64,000 nt of DNA from JAFAXD01 sp035472475 (GCA_035472475.1 DATIPA010000068.1:1-64000), one strand, 5' to 3'. Shown: positions 33,211-43,442, counted from the first letter of the stretch. The notes: a model not told the origin generated them from the sequence alone. Translations and numbers: made by a program.

Positions 33211-33816
33211 ATGGACAAGTTTACGACGCTTGAAGGGGTCGCCGCGCCGCTCGACCAGATCAATGTCGATACCGACATGATCATTCCCAAGCAGTATCTA
33301 AAGACCATCAAGCGCACCGGCCTTGGTAAAGGGCTGTTTTCGGAAAAGCGCTATCGGGACGATGGCAGCGAGAACCCGGATTTCGTGCTCAACAAGCCGG
33401 CCTACCGCAAGGCCAAGATCCTGGTTGCCGGCGACAACTTCGGCTGCGGATCGTCGCGCGAGCACGCGCCCTGGGCGTTGCTCGATTTCGGCATCCGCTG
33501 CGTGATCTCAACCTCGTTTGGCGACATTTTCTATAACAACTGCTTCAAGAACGGCATTCTGCCGATCAAGGTCTCGCGCGAGGATCTCGACAAGCTGTTT
33601 GACGACGCCGAGCGCGGTGCCAACGCCACGCTGACCATCGATCTCGCGAAGCAGGAAATCCGCGGTCCCGACGGCGGCATGGTGACGTTCGAGATCGACC
33701 CGCATCGCAAACATTGCCTGCTCAACGGCCTCGACGATATCGGGCTGACGCTCGAGAAGAACAGCAAGATCGACAGTTTCGAGAGCAAGGCGCACGCGGC
33801 GCGGCCGTGGGCTTGA
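33211..33816 (+). CDS. leuD: 3-isopropylmalate dehydratase small subunit
   Basis: 201-residue swivel subunit of isopropylmalate isomerase, partner of LeuC at 30.1 kb. The conserved stretches are INVDTDMIIPKQYLKTI, GDNFGCGSSREHAPWAL, and FYNNCFKNGILPI. The ATG at 33211 is preceded by TTGGAG; the open frame upstream (from 33076) lacks family sequence. Confidence 0.97.
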   Translation: MDKFTTLEGVAAPLDQINVDTDMIIPKQYLKTIKRTGLGKGLFSEKRYRDDGSENPDFVLNKPAYRKAKILVAGDNFGCGSSREHAPWALLDFGIRCVISTSFGDIFYNNCFKNGILPIKVSREDLDKLFDDAERGANATLTIDLAKQEIRGPDGGMVTFEIDPHRKHCLLNGLDDIGLTLEKNSKIDSFESKAHAARPWA

Positions 33817-33825
33817 ACCCAGGCC

Positions 33826-34626
33826 TCACGGTCCTTCAGCCTTTCCGTAGCCATAGCCGACCGGCGCGACGTCGATGCCGGGGATGCGGCTTTTCTCGAT
33901 TGCCTGCGCCAGCAAGCCTGATGCGCGCACGTTATCGATGAACGCATTGATCGCAGCGAGCACGTCGGCCTTTCCCTTCGGCACGATGATCGTCTGCGGC
34001 ACGTCGAAGATGTTGTCCGGTAGTAGTCGGTATCCCGGCAGCTCGGTCATCAAATTGGTCAGGCGCTGACGGTTGGCGCCAAACGCATCGATCTCGCCAG
34101 CCGCGAATTTGCGCTTGGCGTCGGCCGACGTGTTGTCGGTCTCGACCAACCTCGCCTGTTTGAAGGTTCTGGCCAGAAACAGCGTGATTGAATCACCGCG
34201 GCCGCCGCCGATGCGGTGTCCCGGCTGATCGATGTCGCCGACGGACCGAATCGGCGAGTTCTCCGGCACCAGGAAGCTCTGTCGCACCAACATATAGGTC
34301 TGCGAGAAATCGACCGTGCCGGTGCGCGAGGGCGCGTAGGCAACAAACCCGATATCGGCGTCGCCCTTGCTGACCGCGTCGATCACAGTCTGCGGACTAG
34401 CCGACGGAATGAGCGTTACCGGTACGCCGATGCGGCGGCCGAGTTCGCGCGCCAAATCTGCGGAGGCGCCGCGGATTTCACCGCTGGCCGGATCGTGTAC
34501 CGCCTGGGCCGGATTGCTCGCGAGATAGACAGCACGCAGCGTGCCGGTCGGCGCGGTATCGCTGGCGAGCGCCGACGCGCTGGTCGCGATCAAAAGCGCA
34601 AGCCCCGCAACAGGTCCCAATCGCAC
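33826..34626 (-). CDS. Periplasmic solute-binding protein (PBP2, amino-acid type)
   Basis: 266-residue type 2 periplasmic binding protein of the polar amino-acid/SBP_bac_3 family. The signal peptide reads VRLGPVAGLALLIATSASALAS. The ligand-binding core has DPASGEIRGASADLARELGRRIG near 50 and SRTGTVDFSQTYMLVRQSFLV, typical of this family. The start chosen is GTG 34624-34626 because GGGAG lies six bases upstream; a TTG at 34650 is in frame. No permease or ATPase gene is adjacent, so it is an orphan receptor here. Confidence 0.84.
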   Translation of the reverse strand: MRLGPVAGLALLIATSASALASDTAPTGTLRAVYLASNPAQAVHDPASGEIRGASADLARELGRRIGVPVTLIPSASPQTVIDAVSKGDADIGFVAYAPSRTGTVDFSQTYMLVRQSFLVPENSPIRSVGDIDQPGHRIGGGRGDSITLFLARTFKQARLVETDNTSADAKRKFAAGEIDAFGANRQRLTNLMTELPGYRLLPDNIFDVPQTIIVPKGKADVLAAINAFIDNVRASGLLAQAIEKSRIPGIDVAPVGYGYGKAEGP

Positions 34627-34661
34627 GGCGCACTCCCGACGTCCGCTCAATTCAGCAGCAA

Positions 34662-35540
34662 TTATACGCGCGCCCCGATCGCATCCGCCACCGCGACCGT
34701 GCGCTGCGCCATCTCGGCGTGCAGCAACTCCACCATGCGGCCGCCGACCTGCACGACGCCCTTGCCCTTGTTCTCCGGCAGCGCGAACGCCGCGATGATC
34801 GCGCGCGCCTGGGTGACTTCGTCGGGTGTCGGCGAAAATGCCGCATTGCAGGGTTCGATCTGATTGGGATGGATCAACGTCTTGCCGTCAAAGCCGAGAT
34901 CGCGCGCCTCGGCGCATTCGCGCGCAAAACCATCCGCATCTCCGAGATTGTTGTAGACGCCGTCCAGGATATCGATTCCGTAGGTGCGCGCGGCGAGCAC
35001 GCAGGTCGAAAGCCAGCCCAACATCGGCGTGCGGCCCGGCACGATGCGCGCTCGCGTCTCTTTGGCGAGATCATTGGTGCCCATCACAATGCCCCCGAGC
35101 CGATCCTCCGAATCGCGCGCCTGCGCGGCGAGAGCCACGGCGTTGAAGATCGCCAACGGCGTCTCGATCATGGCCCAGATGCGAATGCGCTTATCTGCTC
35201 GCATGTCGAGCAGCCGCTGGCCGATCAGGTCGAGTTGCTGCGGGGTTGCGATCTTCGGCACCAGGATCGCGTCCGGCGCTGCGTGCACGGCGGCTTCCAT
35301 GTCCTCGGAGAACCAGGGCGTGTCGAGGCCGTTGACGCGAATGAAAAGCTCGCGCTCGCCGAAACCGCCGGCCTTGACGGCCTGCGTGACCTGCGTGCGC
35401 GCCGTTTCCTTGGCGTCGGGAGCGACCGCATCCTCGAGATCGAGGATGAGACCATCGGCGGGCAGCGTCTTGGCCTTCTCGAGCGCGCGGAGGTTCGATC
35501 CGGGCATGTACAGCACGCTGCGGCGCGGACGGATGGTCAT
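34662..35540 (-). CDS. CoA-ester lyase, HpcH/HpaI (CitE-like) family
   Basis: 292-residue TIM-barrel protein of the citrate lyase beta/malyl-CoA lyase superfamily. SVLYMPGSNLRALEKAKTLPADGLILDLEDAVAPDAKE is split here as SVLYMPGSNLRALEK and LILDLEDAVAPD; the DLEDAV segment carries the metal-binding acid. VRVNGLDTPW-type sequence (FIRVNGLDTPWFSED), MIETPLAI and KTLIHPNQIEPCNAAF are the other landmarks. Candidate activities are citramalyl-, malyl- or methylmalyl-CoA cleavage or thioesterase. AGGGGGTG precedes the ATG at 35540. Confidence 0.85.
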   Translation of the reverse strand: MTIRPRRSVLYMPGSNLRALEKAKTLPADGLILDLEDAVAPDAKETARTQVTQAVKAGGFGERELFIRVNGLDTPWFSEDMEAAVHAAPDAILVPKIATPQQLDLIGQRLLDMRADKRIRIWAMIETPLAIFNAVALAAQARDSEDRLGGIVMGTNDLAKETRARIVPGRTPMLGWLSTCVLAARTYGIDILDGVYNNLGDADGFARECAEARDLGFDGKTLIHPNQIEPCNAAFSPTPDEVTQARAIIAAFALPENKGKGVVQVGGRMVELLHAEMAQRTVAVADAIGARV

Positions 35541-35838
35541 GGCACACCCCCTGGCGCATGAGCCGGCGACGTGTGAGCGGTGTTGCCGACAAGCTCATGT
35601 GTCGCATTTTAGTATATTGGCGTGCGATCGAACGCAAAACCGGCGCCAAATTTGCTGATCGCACGCAAGTTCCAGGCCTCAGCCTAAACCGCGTGCATGA
35701 CGTGTGCCAGCCGCGCGTGTTCCATGTCGCGCTGTAGCACAAGCGTTGATGTCGGCGGATAGTATCCGGCCTTGTCTGCTGGCCCGTCCCCAGGCACACG
35801 GTTTGCATGCGCGGACAACGTCTTCAGAAGGAGCCAAC
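35541..35838. promoter_or_regulatory. Divergent intergenic region with a 10-bp inverted repeat
   Basis: The region separates the CoA-ester lyase (minus) from the carbonic anhydrase (plus). It contains a perfect inverted repeat, GCGTGCGATC at 35620-35629 and GATCGCACGC at 35657-35666, with 27 bases between. On the minus strand the left arm is followed by CCAATATACTAAAATG, whose TATACT could be a -10 element of the lyase promoter. This is a candidate operator, but no regulator gene is adjacent. Confidence 0.35.
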
Positions 35839-36492
35839 ATGCCGCTACCGGAGGACTTGGTCGAAGGCTACCGGGCGTTTCGCAGAGGGCGCCTGCGCCG
35901 CGAGCAGGCGCGCTATCGCGAGCTCGCCGACCATGGCCAGGCGCCCGACACCATGGTGATTGGCTGCTGCGATTCGCGCGTATCGCCGGAGGTGATTTTC
36001 GATTGTGGGCCGGGCGAACTGTTCGTGGTGCGCAACGTTGCCAACCTGGTACCGCCGTACGCGCCCGGCGAGTCGTTTCAGGGCGTCTCGTCGGCGCTCG
36101 AATATGCTGTGCAAGTCCTGAAGGTGAAGCACATCCTGGTACTCGGCCACGGGCGCTGCGGCGGCATCCGGGCGTTCGCGGAGCACAGCGCTCCGCTGTC
36201 GCCGGGCGATTTCATCGGCAAGTGGATGTCGCTCATTGCGCCGGCCGCCAAGGCGATCGAACCGCACAAGGACAGCGCTGGCAGTTATCTGATGCAGTTG
36301 GAACAGGCGTCACTCGCCACCACGCTCAACAACCTGATGACGTTCCCGTTCGTGCGCGATCAGGTCGAGCAGGGCCGGCTCACCCTGCATGCCGCGCATT
36401 TCGATGTGTCGTCGGGTGAACTGGCGGTGAGGAACCCTGCGACCGGCCGCTTCGACACGCTGACAAGAAGCGCCGTCCTGGCCCCCGAATAG
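35839..36492 (+). CDS. Beta-class carbonic anhydrase
   Basis: 217-residue zinc enzyme interconverting CO2 and bicarbonate. The zinc site is Cys43 and the Asp45/Arg47 dyad in CCDSRVSP, with His104 and Cys107 in LGHGRCGG. EVIFDCGPGELFVVRNVANLVPP is the usual intervening stretch (seen as GELFVVRNVANLVPP). AAGGAG lies before the ATG at 35839. The frame is open further upstream, but no signal peptide is present, so a cytoplasmic protein starting MPLPEDLVEGYRAF is favoured. Confidence 0.95.
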   Translation: MPLPEDLVEGYRAFRRGRLRREQARYRELADHGQAPDTMVIGCCDSRVSPEVIFDCGPGELFVVRNVANLVPPYAPGESFQGVSSALEYAVQVLKVKHILVLGHGRCGGIRAFAEHSAPLSPGDFIGKWMSLIAPAAKAIEPHKDSAGSYLMQLEQASLATTLNNLMTFPFVRDQVEQGRLTLHAAHFDVSSGELAVRNPATGRFDTLTRSAVLAPE

Positions 36493-36523
36493 GTGGCCAA
36501 GCCGCAGCGGCTCGGTCGAACGA

Positions 36524-37558
36524 TTAAGCGGCCCGGCGCTTGGCTTCGATAAGCTTGCGGTTGACCAGGCACTCGGCGATTTGGATGGCGTTGAGCGCGG
36601 CGCCCTTGCGCAGGTTGTCGGACACGCACCAGAGCACGAGCCCGTTATCGACTGTTGGGTCGGTCCGGATACGGCTGATATAGGTCGCGTCCTCGCCGGC
36701 GGCCTCGTGCGGCGTGACGTAGCCACCGGGCTCGCGCTTGTCGATCACGATGCAGCCCGGCGCGCTGCGCAGGATATCCTGCGCCTCCTCGGCGGTGATC
36801 GGCTGCTCGAATTCGATATTCACTGCCTCGGAATGGCCGATGAACACCGGCACCCGCACGCAGGTCGCCACTACCTTGATCTTGGGGTCGAGGATCTTCT
36901 TGGTTTCGACCACCATCTTCCATTCTTCCTTGGTGAAGCCGTCCTCCATGAACGCGTCGATATGCGGGATCACGTTGAAGGCGATGCGCTTTGGAAACTT
37001 CGCAGGCACGATGTCGCCGACTGTGAACACGGCCTTGGTCTGCGAAAACAGCTCGTCCATCGCGTCCTTGCCGGCACCCGAGACCGATTGATAGGTCGCG
37101 ATCACGACGCGTTTGATCTTGGCCTTGTCGTGCAGCGGCTTGAGCGCGACCACGAGCTGTGCGGTCGAGCAATTCGGATTGGCGATGATACCCTTGCGAC
37201 GAAAGCCCACGACCGCGTCAGCGTTGACTTCGGGGACGATCAGCGGAACGTCCGCGTCATAGCGCCAGCAGGACGAATTATCGATCACCACCGCGCCGGC
37301 GGCGGCAATCTTGGGCGACCATTCCTTGGAGACGGCCGAGCCCGCCGACATCAGGCAGATGTCGACGTCGGAAAAGTCGTAGTGATCGAGCGCCCGGACC
37401 TTGAGCTCACGATCCCCATAGGAGACCTCCTGGCCGAGGCTGCGGCGCGACGCCAGCGGAACCACCTCATCAGCCGGAAACGCGCGCTCGGCCAGAATGT
37501 CGAGCATTTCACGCCCGACATTGCCGGTGGCACCCACGACCGCGACCTTGTAACCCAT
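36524..37558 (-). CDS. asd: Aspartate-semialdehyde dehydrogenase
   Basis: 344-residue NADPH enzyme of lysine, threonine, methionine and DAP synthesis. The N-terminal Rossmann motif is VAVVGATGNVGREML; the catalytic Cys is in ANPNCSTAQLV, and the substrate/His region is RVPVFIGHSEAVNIEF. The upstream intergenic 37559-37812 includes a TATAAG-like box on the minus strand around 37626-37631 that could be its promoter; this is weak. Confidence 0.96.
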   Translation of the reverse strand: MGYKVAVVGATGNVGREMLDILAERAFPADEVVPLASRRSLGQEVSYGDRELKVRALDHYDFSDVDICLMSAGSAVSKEWSPKIAAAGAVVIDNSSCWRYDADVPLIVPEVNADAVVGFRRKGIIANPNCSTAQLVVALKPLHDKAKIKRVVIATYQSVSGAGKDAMDELFSQTKAVFTVGDIVPAKFPKRIAFNVIPHIDAFMEDGFTKEEWKMVVETKKILDPKIKVVATCVRVPVFIGHSEAVNIEFEQPITAEEAQDILRSAPGCIVIDKREPGGYVTPHEAAGEDATYISRIRTDPTVDNGLVLWCVSDNLRKGAALNAIQIAECLVNRKLIEAKRRAA

Positions 37559-37812
37559 CAGTTGTCTCCGAACGAACGCGACTGCTTTGCTATCTGCATT
37601 CGCCGATCTGTGACACGTAACCTCTTATAGGGTTAATGTCGGCGCGCGCCGCATGTAAGCCGGAAATCGCGCCAATTCAACGTCAATTTGATTGTGGCTA
37701 TTCCGCAACAACTGGCGGCGAACTCGACGGTCTGAGGTCCGTTTGCGTACGTTTGCTTGTACCGCCTCGTCGAACACATTACACTACGCGAATATTCATG
37801 GGATCAGGCAAC

Positions 37813-38157
37813 ATGCGCCTCAAGTTCGTTGCAGGGCTTGCGGTCCTCGCCGCTGCGTCCGCCGCCCTTGCGCTTCCGGCGCAGGCCCAGTCGCGCCGCG
37901 CACCCGCGGGCGCGACCGAGACCATTACGATCATCGACGAAACCGGCAAGACCCGCACCAAGGTGACTGTGCGGCCGCGCTCGTGGCTCGATCCCGGGCC
38001 GGAGGAAATTCCGGGCAGCAACAAATCGCTCGATTACGCGATGCCGCCGAACTACTCGGTGTTCTACGACCGCAACAACTACAACGGCACGTGGTCGCGA
38101 AATCCGCTTCCCGGACCGTTCGACGTGCCCGGCGGCGGTTGGAATTCGGGCTTCTGA
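37813..38157 (+). CDS. Hypothetical secreted protein
   Basis: 114 residues with a clean signal peptide (FVAGLAVLAAASAALALPAQAQS), then ETITIIDETGKTRTKVTVRPRSW, a Pro-rich stretch and a Tyr/Asn-rich C-terminus (FYDRNNYNGTW) ending in GGGWNSGF. I do not recognise a named family; small exported proteins of this shape are frequent in Bradyrhizobium-type genomes. ATGs at 37798 and 37813 are both possible. The stop is three bases from the convergent leuB stop. Confidence 0.72.
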   Translation: MRLKFVAGLAVLAAASAALALPAQAQSRRAPAGATETITIIDETGKTRTKVTVRPRSWLDPGPEEIPGSNKSLDYAMPPNYSVFYDRNNYNGTWSRNPLPGPFDVPGGGWNSGF

Positions 38158-38160
38158 AGC

Positions 38161-39273
38161 CTAGGCGGCCAACTGCTCCATCTCCTTGAGAATGGCACCC
38201 CCCATCTCGGCGGTGCTGACCACCGTGGTCCCCTCCGACTTGATGTCTGCAGTGCGTAACCCCTTGGCGAGCGCTGCCGCGATCGCCCGGTCGACGAGGT
38301 CGGCCTCCTTGCCCATCCCGAACGAGTAGCGCAGCGCCATCGCGAACGACGCAATCATGGCGATTGGGTTGGCCAAGCCCTTGCCGGCGATGTCCGGGGC
38401 CGACCCATGCACCGGCTCGTAGAGTGCCCGCCGCTTCTTGGTCTTGGCATCGATTTCGCCGAGCGAGGCCGACGGCAGCATGCCGAGCGAGCCGGTGAGC
38501 ATGGCGGCGACGTCTGAGAGCATGTCGCCGAACAGATTGTCGGTGACGATCACGTCAAACTGCTTCGGCCAGCGTACGAGCTGCATGCCGCCGGCGTCGG
38601 CGAGCTGATGCTCGAGCGTGACGTCCTTGTATTCGCGCTGGTGCACCTGAGCGATGACCTCGTGCCAGAGCACGCCGGTCTTCATGACGTTGCGCTTTTC
38701 CATCGAGGTGACTTTGTTGCGCCGCGCCCGCGCGAGTTCAAACGCAACACGGCCGATGCGCTCGATCTCGTAGGTGTCGTAGACCTGGGTGTCGATCGCG
38801 CGCCTCTGGCCGTTGCCGAGGTCGGTGATGGTCTTCGGCTCACCGAAGTACACCCCGCCGGTGAGCTCGCGCAGAATGATGATGTCGAGGCCGTCGACGA
38901 CCTCGCGCTTAAGGCTGGAGGAGTCCGCCAATGCCGGGTAGCAAAGCGCCGGGCGGATGTTGGCGAACAGGCCGAGATCCTTGCGCAGCCGCAGCAGCCC
39001 CGCCTCCGGCCGGACGTCGTACGGTACGCTGTCCCACTTGGGACCGCCGACCGCGCCGAACAGCACCGCATCGGCGGCCTTGGCTTTCGCCATGGTTTCG
39101 TCGGTCACCGCAACCTTGTGGGCGTCGTAAGCCGATCCGCCGACCAGCGCTTCCTCAGTTTTGAACTGGGCGACGCCACGCCGGTTCATCCAGGCGATCA
39201 CGCGTTTGACCTCGGCCATGACCTCGGGGCCGATGCCGTCGCCGGGAAGCAGAAGCAGATTGATCGCTGGCAT
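38161..39273 (-). CDS. leuB: 3-isopropylmalate dehydrogenase
   Basis: 370-residue NAD-dependent enzyme of leucine synthesis. MPAINLLLLPGDGIGPEV is the usual N-terminus; the substrate and metal residues lie in LFANIRPAL, KRNVMKTGVLWHEV, and DNLFGDMLSDVAAMLTGSLGMLPSA. The ATG at 39271-39273 is preceded by AGGAAGGTG; a GTG at 39282 in frame would add three residues. leuC and leuD are 5-8 kb away on the other strand. Confidence 0.97.
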   Translation of the reverse strand: MPAINLLLLPGDGIGPEVMAEVKRVIAWMNRRGVAQFKTEEALVGGSAYDAHKVAVTDETMAKAKAADAVLFGAVGGPKWDSVPYDVRPEAGLLRLRKDLGLFANIRPALCYPALADSSSLKREVVDGLDIIILRELTGGVYFGEPKTITDLGNGQRRAIDTQVYDTYEIERIGRVAFELARARRNKVTSMEKRNVMKTGVLWHEVIAQVHQREYKDVTLEHQLADAGGMQLVRWPKQFDVIVTDNLFGDMLSDVAAMLTGSLGMLPSASLGEIDAKTKKRRALYEPVHGSAPDIAGKGLANPIAMIASFAMALRYSFGMGKEADLVDRAIAAALAKGLRTADIKSEGTTVVSTAEMGGAILKEMEQLAA

Positions 39274-39419
39274 ATCGCTCACCTTCCTAAGGGGTTGCGC
39301 GAAGTGCTATCGAGCGCGGCCGCAATTGGCAAGGCGGCGCGACCTTCCAGGATTGCGAAGCGTGGCTACACGAATCGCCCATTGTGCCGCCGCGCCGCGC
39401 GCACGACTTTGATCTCTCG

Positions 39420-40622
39420 ATGTCACCGGCTCAACATGACGACCGTGCGCTTTGGCGCGACGGCGCCACCATCGTTATCCTGGCGCTGGCCCCCGCAATC
39501 GGCGTCGGGATCGCGCGCTTTGCATATTCGCTGGTGCTTCCCGACATGCGCGCCAGCCTCGATTGGAGCTATGCAGCAGCCGGCTTCATGAACACGGTCA
39601 ATGCGGTCGGTTATCTGGTTGGCGCGCTCGCAGCCGCGAGCGTGATCAAGCGCGTTGGCCAATTCGGTTCGATCTTCTACGGCTCGCTCACCTGCGTGAT
39701 CGCGTTGGCGCTCTCGGCGGCGTCCGGGAATTTTCTAGTGTTGAGTCTGGCGCGGCTCGCGGCCGGCATCAGCGGGGCGATTGCTTTTGTCGGCGGCGGA
39801 GTTGCGGCGGCGCGTCTATCGCAGAACCATCGCAACCATGCCGCGTTGCTTCTGAGCCTCTACTACATCGGGCCTGGCATCGGGATCGTATTGTCAGGGA
39901 TCGCCGCGCCATTGGTGCTGGCAGCGTTGGGACCCGGATCATGGTGGATTGTGTGGGGCGCGCTGGCGGCCATCACCGCGCTTCTGTGCCTCGCACTTGC
40001 AAGCGTGCGCACTGACACGGATGCGGGCAATCCAGCGAAAAAACAGGAGCGGGCCGCGCTCAACCCGATGGCGTTGGTTCTTGCGAGCTACTGCGTCTAC
40101 AGCGTCGCAACGATTGCCTACATGACCTTTATGATCGCCTGGCTTGCCAAGGCCGGGGCCGGAGCGCTGACGCAAAGCGTGTTCTGGATACTGCTCGGGC
40201 TCGGTGGTGTCGCGTCCCCGTTCTTGTGGTCGTGGACGATGGTCTCGACGCGCGGTGGGCGCGCGATCGCAATGCTGACTACGTTCACATTCGTGGCCGT
40301 CATGATCGGCCTGTTCGCCAACGTGCGCGCGCTGCAGTTTCTGTCTGCGTTTGCTTTCGGGTCGGTGTTGCTCGCGGTCGTCTCGGCGAGCACCGCGTTC
40401 GTGCGACGCAATTATCCAGCCACTGCGTGGCCGAGCGGTGTCGGCGCGATGACGGTGGCATTCGGGCTTGGTCAGGCGATCGGACCGATCCTCAGTGGCG
40501 CAATTACCGATGTGACCGGCGACCTATCAATTGGCCTGCAGTCCTCGGTCGCGTTTCTGGCGGTTGGCGCGCTTTTGGCAGCCTTCCAGCGCGACCTCGC
40601 ACTTGGCGCGTTTCCACGCTAG
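39420..40622 (+). CDS. MFS transporter (YbfB/YjiJ-like)
   Basis: About 400 residues with 12 membrane helices. The first helix reads ILALAPAIGVGIARFAYSLVLPDM, which is the hallmark of the YbfB/YjiJ subgroup (conserved GIARFAY). TMVSTRGGRAIAMLTTF and GQAIGPILSGAITD are typical later segments. Substrate unknown. The ATG at 39420 gives the family-like N-terminus; an earlier start at 39384 is open. Confidence 0.87.
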   Translation: MSPAQHDDRALWRDGATIVILALAPAIGVGIARFAYSLVLPDMRASLDWSYAAAGFMNTVNAVGYLVGALAAASVIKRVGQFGSIFYGSLTCVIALALSAASGNFLVLSLARLAAGISGAIAFVGGGVAAARLSQNHRNHAALLLSLYYIGPGIGIVLSGIAAPLVLAALGPGSWWIVWGALAAITALLCLALASVRTDTDAGNPAKKQERAALNPMALVLASYCVYSVATIAYMTFMIAWLAKAGAGALTQSVFWILLGLGGVASPFLWSWTMVSTRGGRAIAMLTTFTFVAVMIGLFANVRALQFLSAFAFGSVLLAVVSASTAFVRRNYPATAWPSGVGAMTVAFGLGQAIGPILSGAITDVTGDLSIGLQSSVAFLAVGALLAAFQRDLALGAFPR

Positions 40623-40649
40623 GCTACCTGCAACAAGCAAGGGTGCAGG

Positions 40650-41102
40650 ATGATCTCTGTCTTTCGCGCGACGATTTGCGCCACCGTTTTCATGATCACA
40701 GCCGCCGGCGCCGGAGAACTCAACCCGGCCGCGGTCGCTTACAAATTGCCCGACCAGATCGAATGGAAGTCGCCGGCGGGGAATGCCGGGGTGCAGCTGG
40801 CGGTTCTGGTGGGCGATCCAGCCAAGCCCGGCCTTTACGTGGTGCTGACCAAGTGGCTGCCGGGCAACATGAGCCATCCGCATTTCCATCCCAACGATCG
40901 GTTCATCACCGTGCTCAAGGGGACCTGGTGGGTCGGCACCGGCACCAAGTTCAATCCGGACAACACCGTCCCGATGCCTGCCGGCACCTTCGTCACGCAC
41001 TTCGGCAAGCAGGTCCACTACGACGGGGCGAAGGACGGGGAAACGGTTTTGCTGATCGTCGGCGAGGGGCCGGCCACTATCACGCCGGCGGAGGAGAAAT
41101 GA
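40650..41102 (+). CDS. Secreted cupin-domain protein
   Basis: 150 residues with a signal peptide ending near TAAGAGEL and a single cupin. The metal motif GNMSHPHFHPNDRFITVLKG provides HxH and the acid (HPHFHPNDR), and the second motif is VTHFGKQVHYDG. Periplasmic monocupins of this type are widespread and uncharacterised. It lies 27 bases after the MFS gene on the same strand, so probably the same transcript, and is convergent with the molybdoenzyme. Confidence 0.83.
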   Translation: MISVFRATICATVFMITAAGAGELNPAAVAYKLPDQIEWKSPAGNAGVQLAVLVGDPAKPGLYVVLTKWLPGNMSHPHFHPNDRFITVLKGTWWVGTGTKFNPDNTVPMPAGTFVTHFGKQVHYDGAKDGETVLLIVGEGPATITPAEEK

Positions 41103-41117
41103 CCGGGCCCGCGCCGG

Positions 41118-41893
<776 letters not shown>

Positions 41894-41897
<4 letters not shown>

Positions 41898-42517
41898 CTC
41901 CCGATCACCATGGCGCGCAGGCTCTTGGGAACGATCAGCGCCAGCAGAATGTGGATCACCAGAAAACCGACGATCGCCGTCATCGCGAAGAAATGGACGT
42001 AGCGGGCAGCGTCGTAGCCGCCGAACAGGGCGGTCAATTCCTGGACCTGCACCGGCTTCCAGATCGAGAGTCCCGAGAGCACCGCGACGATACCCGCCAG
42101 GATCACGCCCAGGTAGAGCAGCCGTTGCACCGCGTTGTAGACCGACAGATCCTCATGCGAGAGCTGGCCACTCAGCGCGGCCACGAGGTCGCGCGCGACG
42201 TCTGAAGGCCGGATCGGAAACAGCTTGCGACGGAAGCGGCCGGTTGCAATTCCAAGCGTCAGATAGACGAGGCCGTTGACGGCAAGAACCCACATGGCGG
42301 CGAAGTGCACCAGCAGGGCGCCGGCGAGCCAGTTGCCGATCCCGACCGGGAATACAAACGGAAACAGCGGCGACGCGTTGTAGATCGTCCAGCCCGAGCC
42401 GATCATGAAGATCATCGCGAGCGCGTTGATCCAATGGGTCACGCGCACCCAGATTGGATGGACGACCTGGCTGGCAGGGCCTGTCAGCGTGACGACGTCG
42501 AAGGCTTGGGCCGACAT
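41894..42517 (-). CDS. Cytochrome b561-type membrane subunit partner of the molybdoenzyme
   Basis: 207-residue membrane protein with four predicted helices. Motifs are HPIWVRVTHWINALAM (His near 25), LVHFAAMWVLAVNG, RLLYLGVILAGIVAVLSGLSIW and ARYVHFFAMTAIVGFLVIHILL; their His residues would ligate two b-type hemes. This is the Ni,Fe-hydrogenase/thiosulfate reductase b-type fold, not the MsrQ (YedZ) fold. The ATG at 42517 gives the family start. It feeds or accepts electrons for the coupled molybdoenzyme. Confidence 0.87.
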
Positions 42518-42603
42518 GATTGCTTCCGTAGTACGGGAACCTAGCAAAAAGACCGGGTTGGTGTCGCGTCACATCAACTCACGCCTGCGCGAGTGGTTTC
42601 CGA

Positions 42604-42657
42604 CCCTCTCCCCGCAAACGGGGAGAGGGCGGCAGGCCTCGTCCGTGAGCGAGGCCT
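42604..42657. terminator. Two tandem hairpins between cytochrome b and fasciclin genes
   Basis: The first stem is CCCTCTCCCCG (42604-42614) paired perfectly with CGGGGAGAGGG (42619-42629) around a CAAA loop. The second is AGGCCTCG (42634-42641) with CGAGGCCT (42650-42657). No T-run follows, so this is a repeat-like or attenuating structure rather than a textbook intrinsic terminator. CCCTCTCCCCG-type hairpins recur between genes in Hyphomicrobiales. Confidence 0.55.
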
Positions 42658-42664
42658 AAGTGGC

Positions 42665-43237
42665 TCACATCGGCAGCAGCACTGTGTCGATCACGTGGAT
42701 CACGCCGTTCGACTGCAGCACATCCGGGATGGTGACCATGGCAACATCCCCCTTGGCGTCGGTGACCGAGAGCTTGCCGGGGCCGGCCTGCTTGATCCAG
42801 ATGTCGCCACCCGCAACGGTCTTGAACTTGGCGGTGCCTTCGCCGTCCTTGATGGCTTTCATCAGGGTCGCCGCGGTCAGGCGGCCCGGGACCACGTGAT
42901 AGGTGAGGATCTTGGTCAGCGTGTCCTTGTTCTCGGGCTTGACCAGGTTGTCGACGGTGCCCGCCGGCAACTTGGCGAACGCCGCGTTGGTCGGGGCGAA
43001 CACCGTGAACGGACCGGCGCTTTGCAACGTGTCGACGAGGCCCGCGGTCTTCACCGCGGCCACCAGCGTGGTGTGGTCCTTGGAGTTGACGGCGTTCTGG
43101 ACGATGTTCTTGGACGGGTACATCGGCGCGCCGCCGACGTTCACGGTCTTTTCGTTCATGGACTCGGCCGACGCCGGGATCGACGCGAGGAGGAGGGTCG
43201 CGACCGCGGCCGAGGCAAACAGACTGAAGCGAGACAT
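42665..43237 (-). CDS. Secreted fasciclin-domain protein
   Basis: 190 residues with a Sec signal (FASAAVATLLLASIPASAES) and one fasciclin (FAS1) domain: LVAAVKTAGLVDTLQSAGPFTVFAPTNAAFAKLPAG, here seen as GPFTVFAPTNAAFAKLP, with TLTKILTYHVVPGRL and GVIHVIDTVLLPM closing the fold. Rhizobial FAS1 proteins act in surface adhesion or symbiotic survival. The ATG at 43237 has AGGAG upstream. The open frame reaches 43744 but overlaps RidA and lacks a start signal. Confidence 0.93.
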   Translation of the reverse strand: MSRFSLFASAAVATLLLASIPASAESMNEKTVNVGGAPMYPSKNIVQNAVNSKDHTTLVAAVKTAGLVDTLQSAGPFTVFAPTNAAFAKLPAGTVDNLVKPENKDTLTKILTYHVVPGRLTAATLMKAIKDGEGTAKFKTVAGGDIWIKQAGPGKLSVTDAKGDVAMVTIPDVLQSNGVIHVIDTVLLPM

Positions 43238-43442
43238 GGGGAGCTCCTGATCGGGTTGTCGTGGGGCACTGAACCGCCCGGGTTGCGACGGACGAAGATC
43301 TCCGTGCCCGCCGTCTGAGCGCCGGGCGCATGCGATCTCGTCGTCGCAGGCAGTTACGGGCGCCCGGCGCGCGGGTTTTGCGGCGCCGCGTGGTCTCACG
43401 CGCTCGTGATGATGCCCCGCAAAGGCGTGATGACGATCAGGT

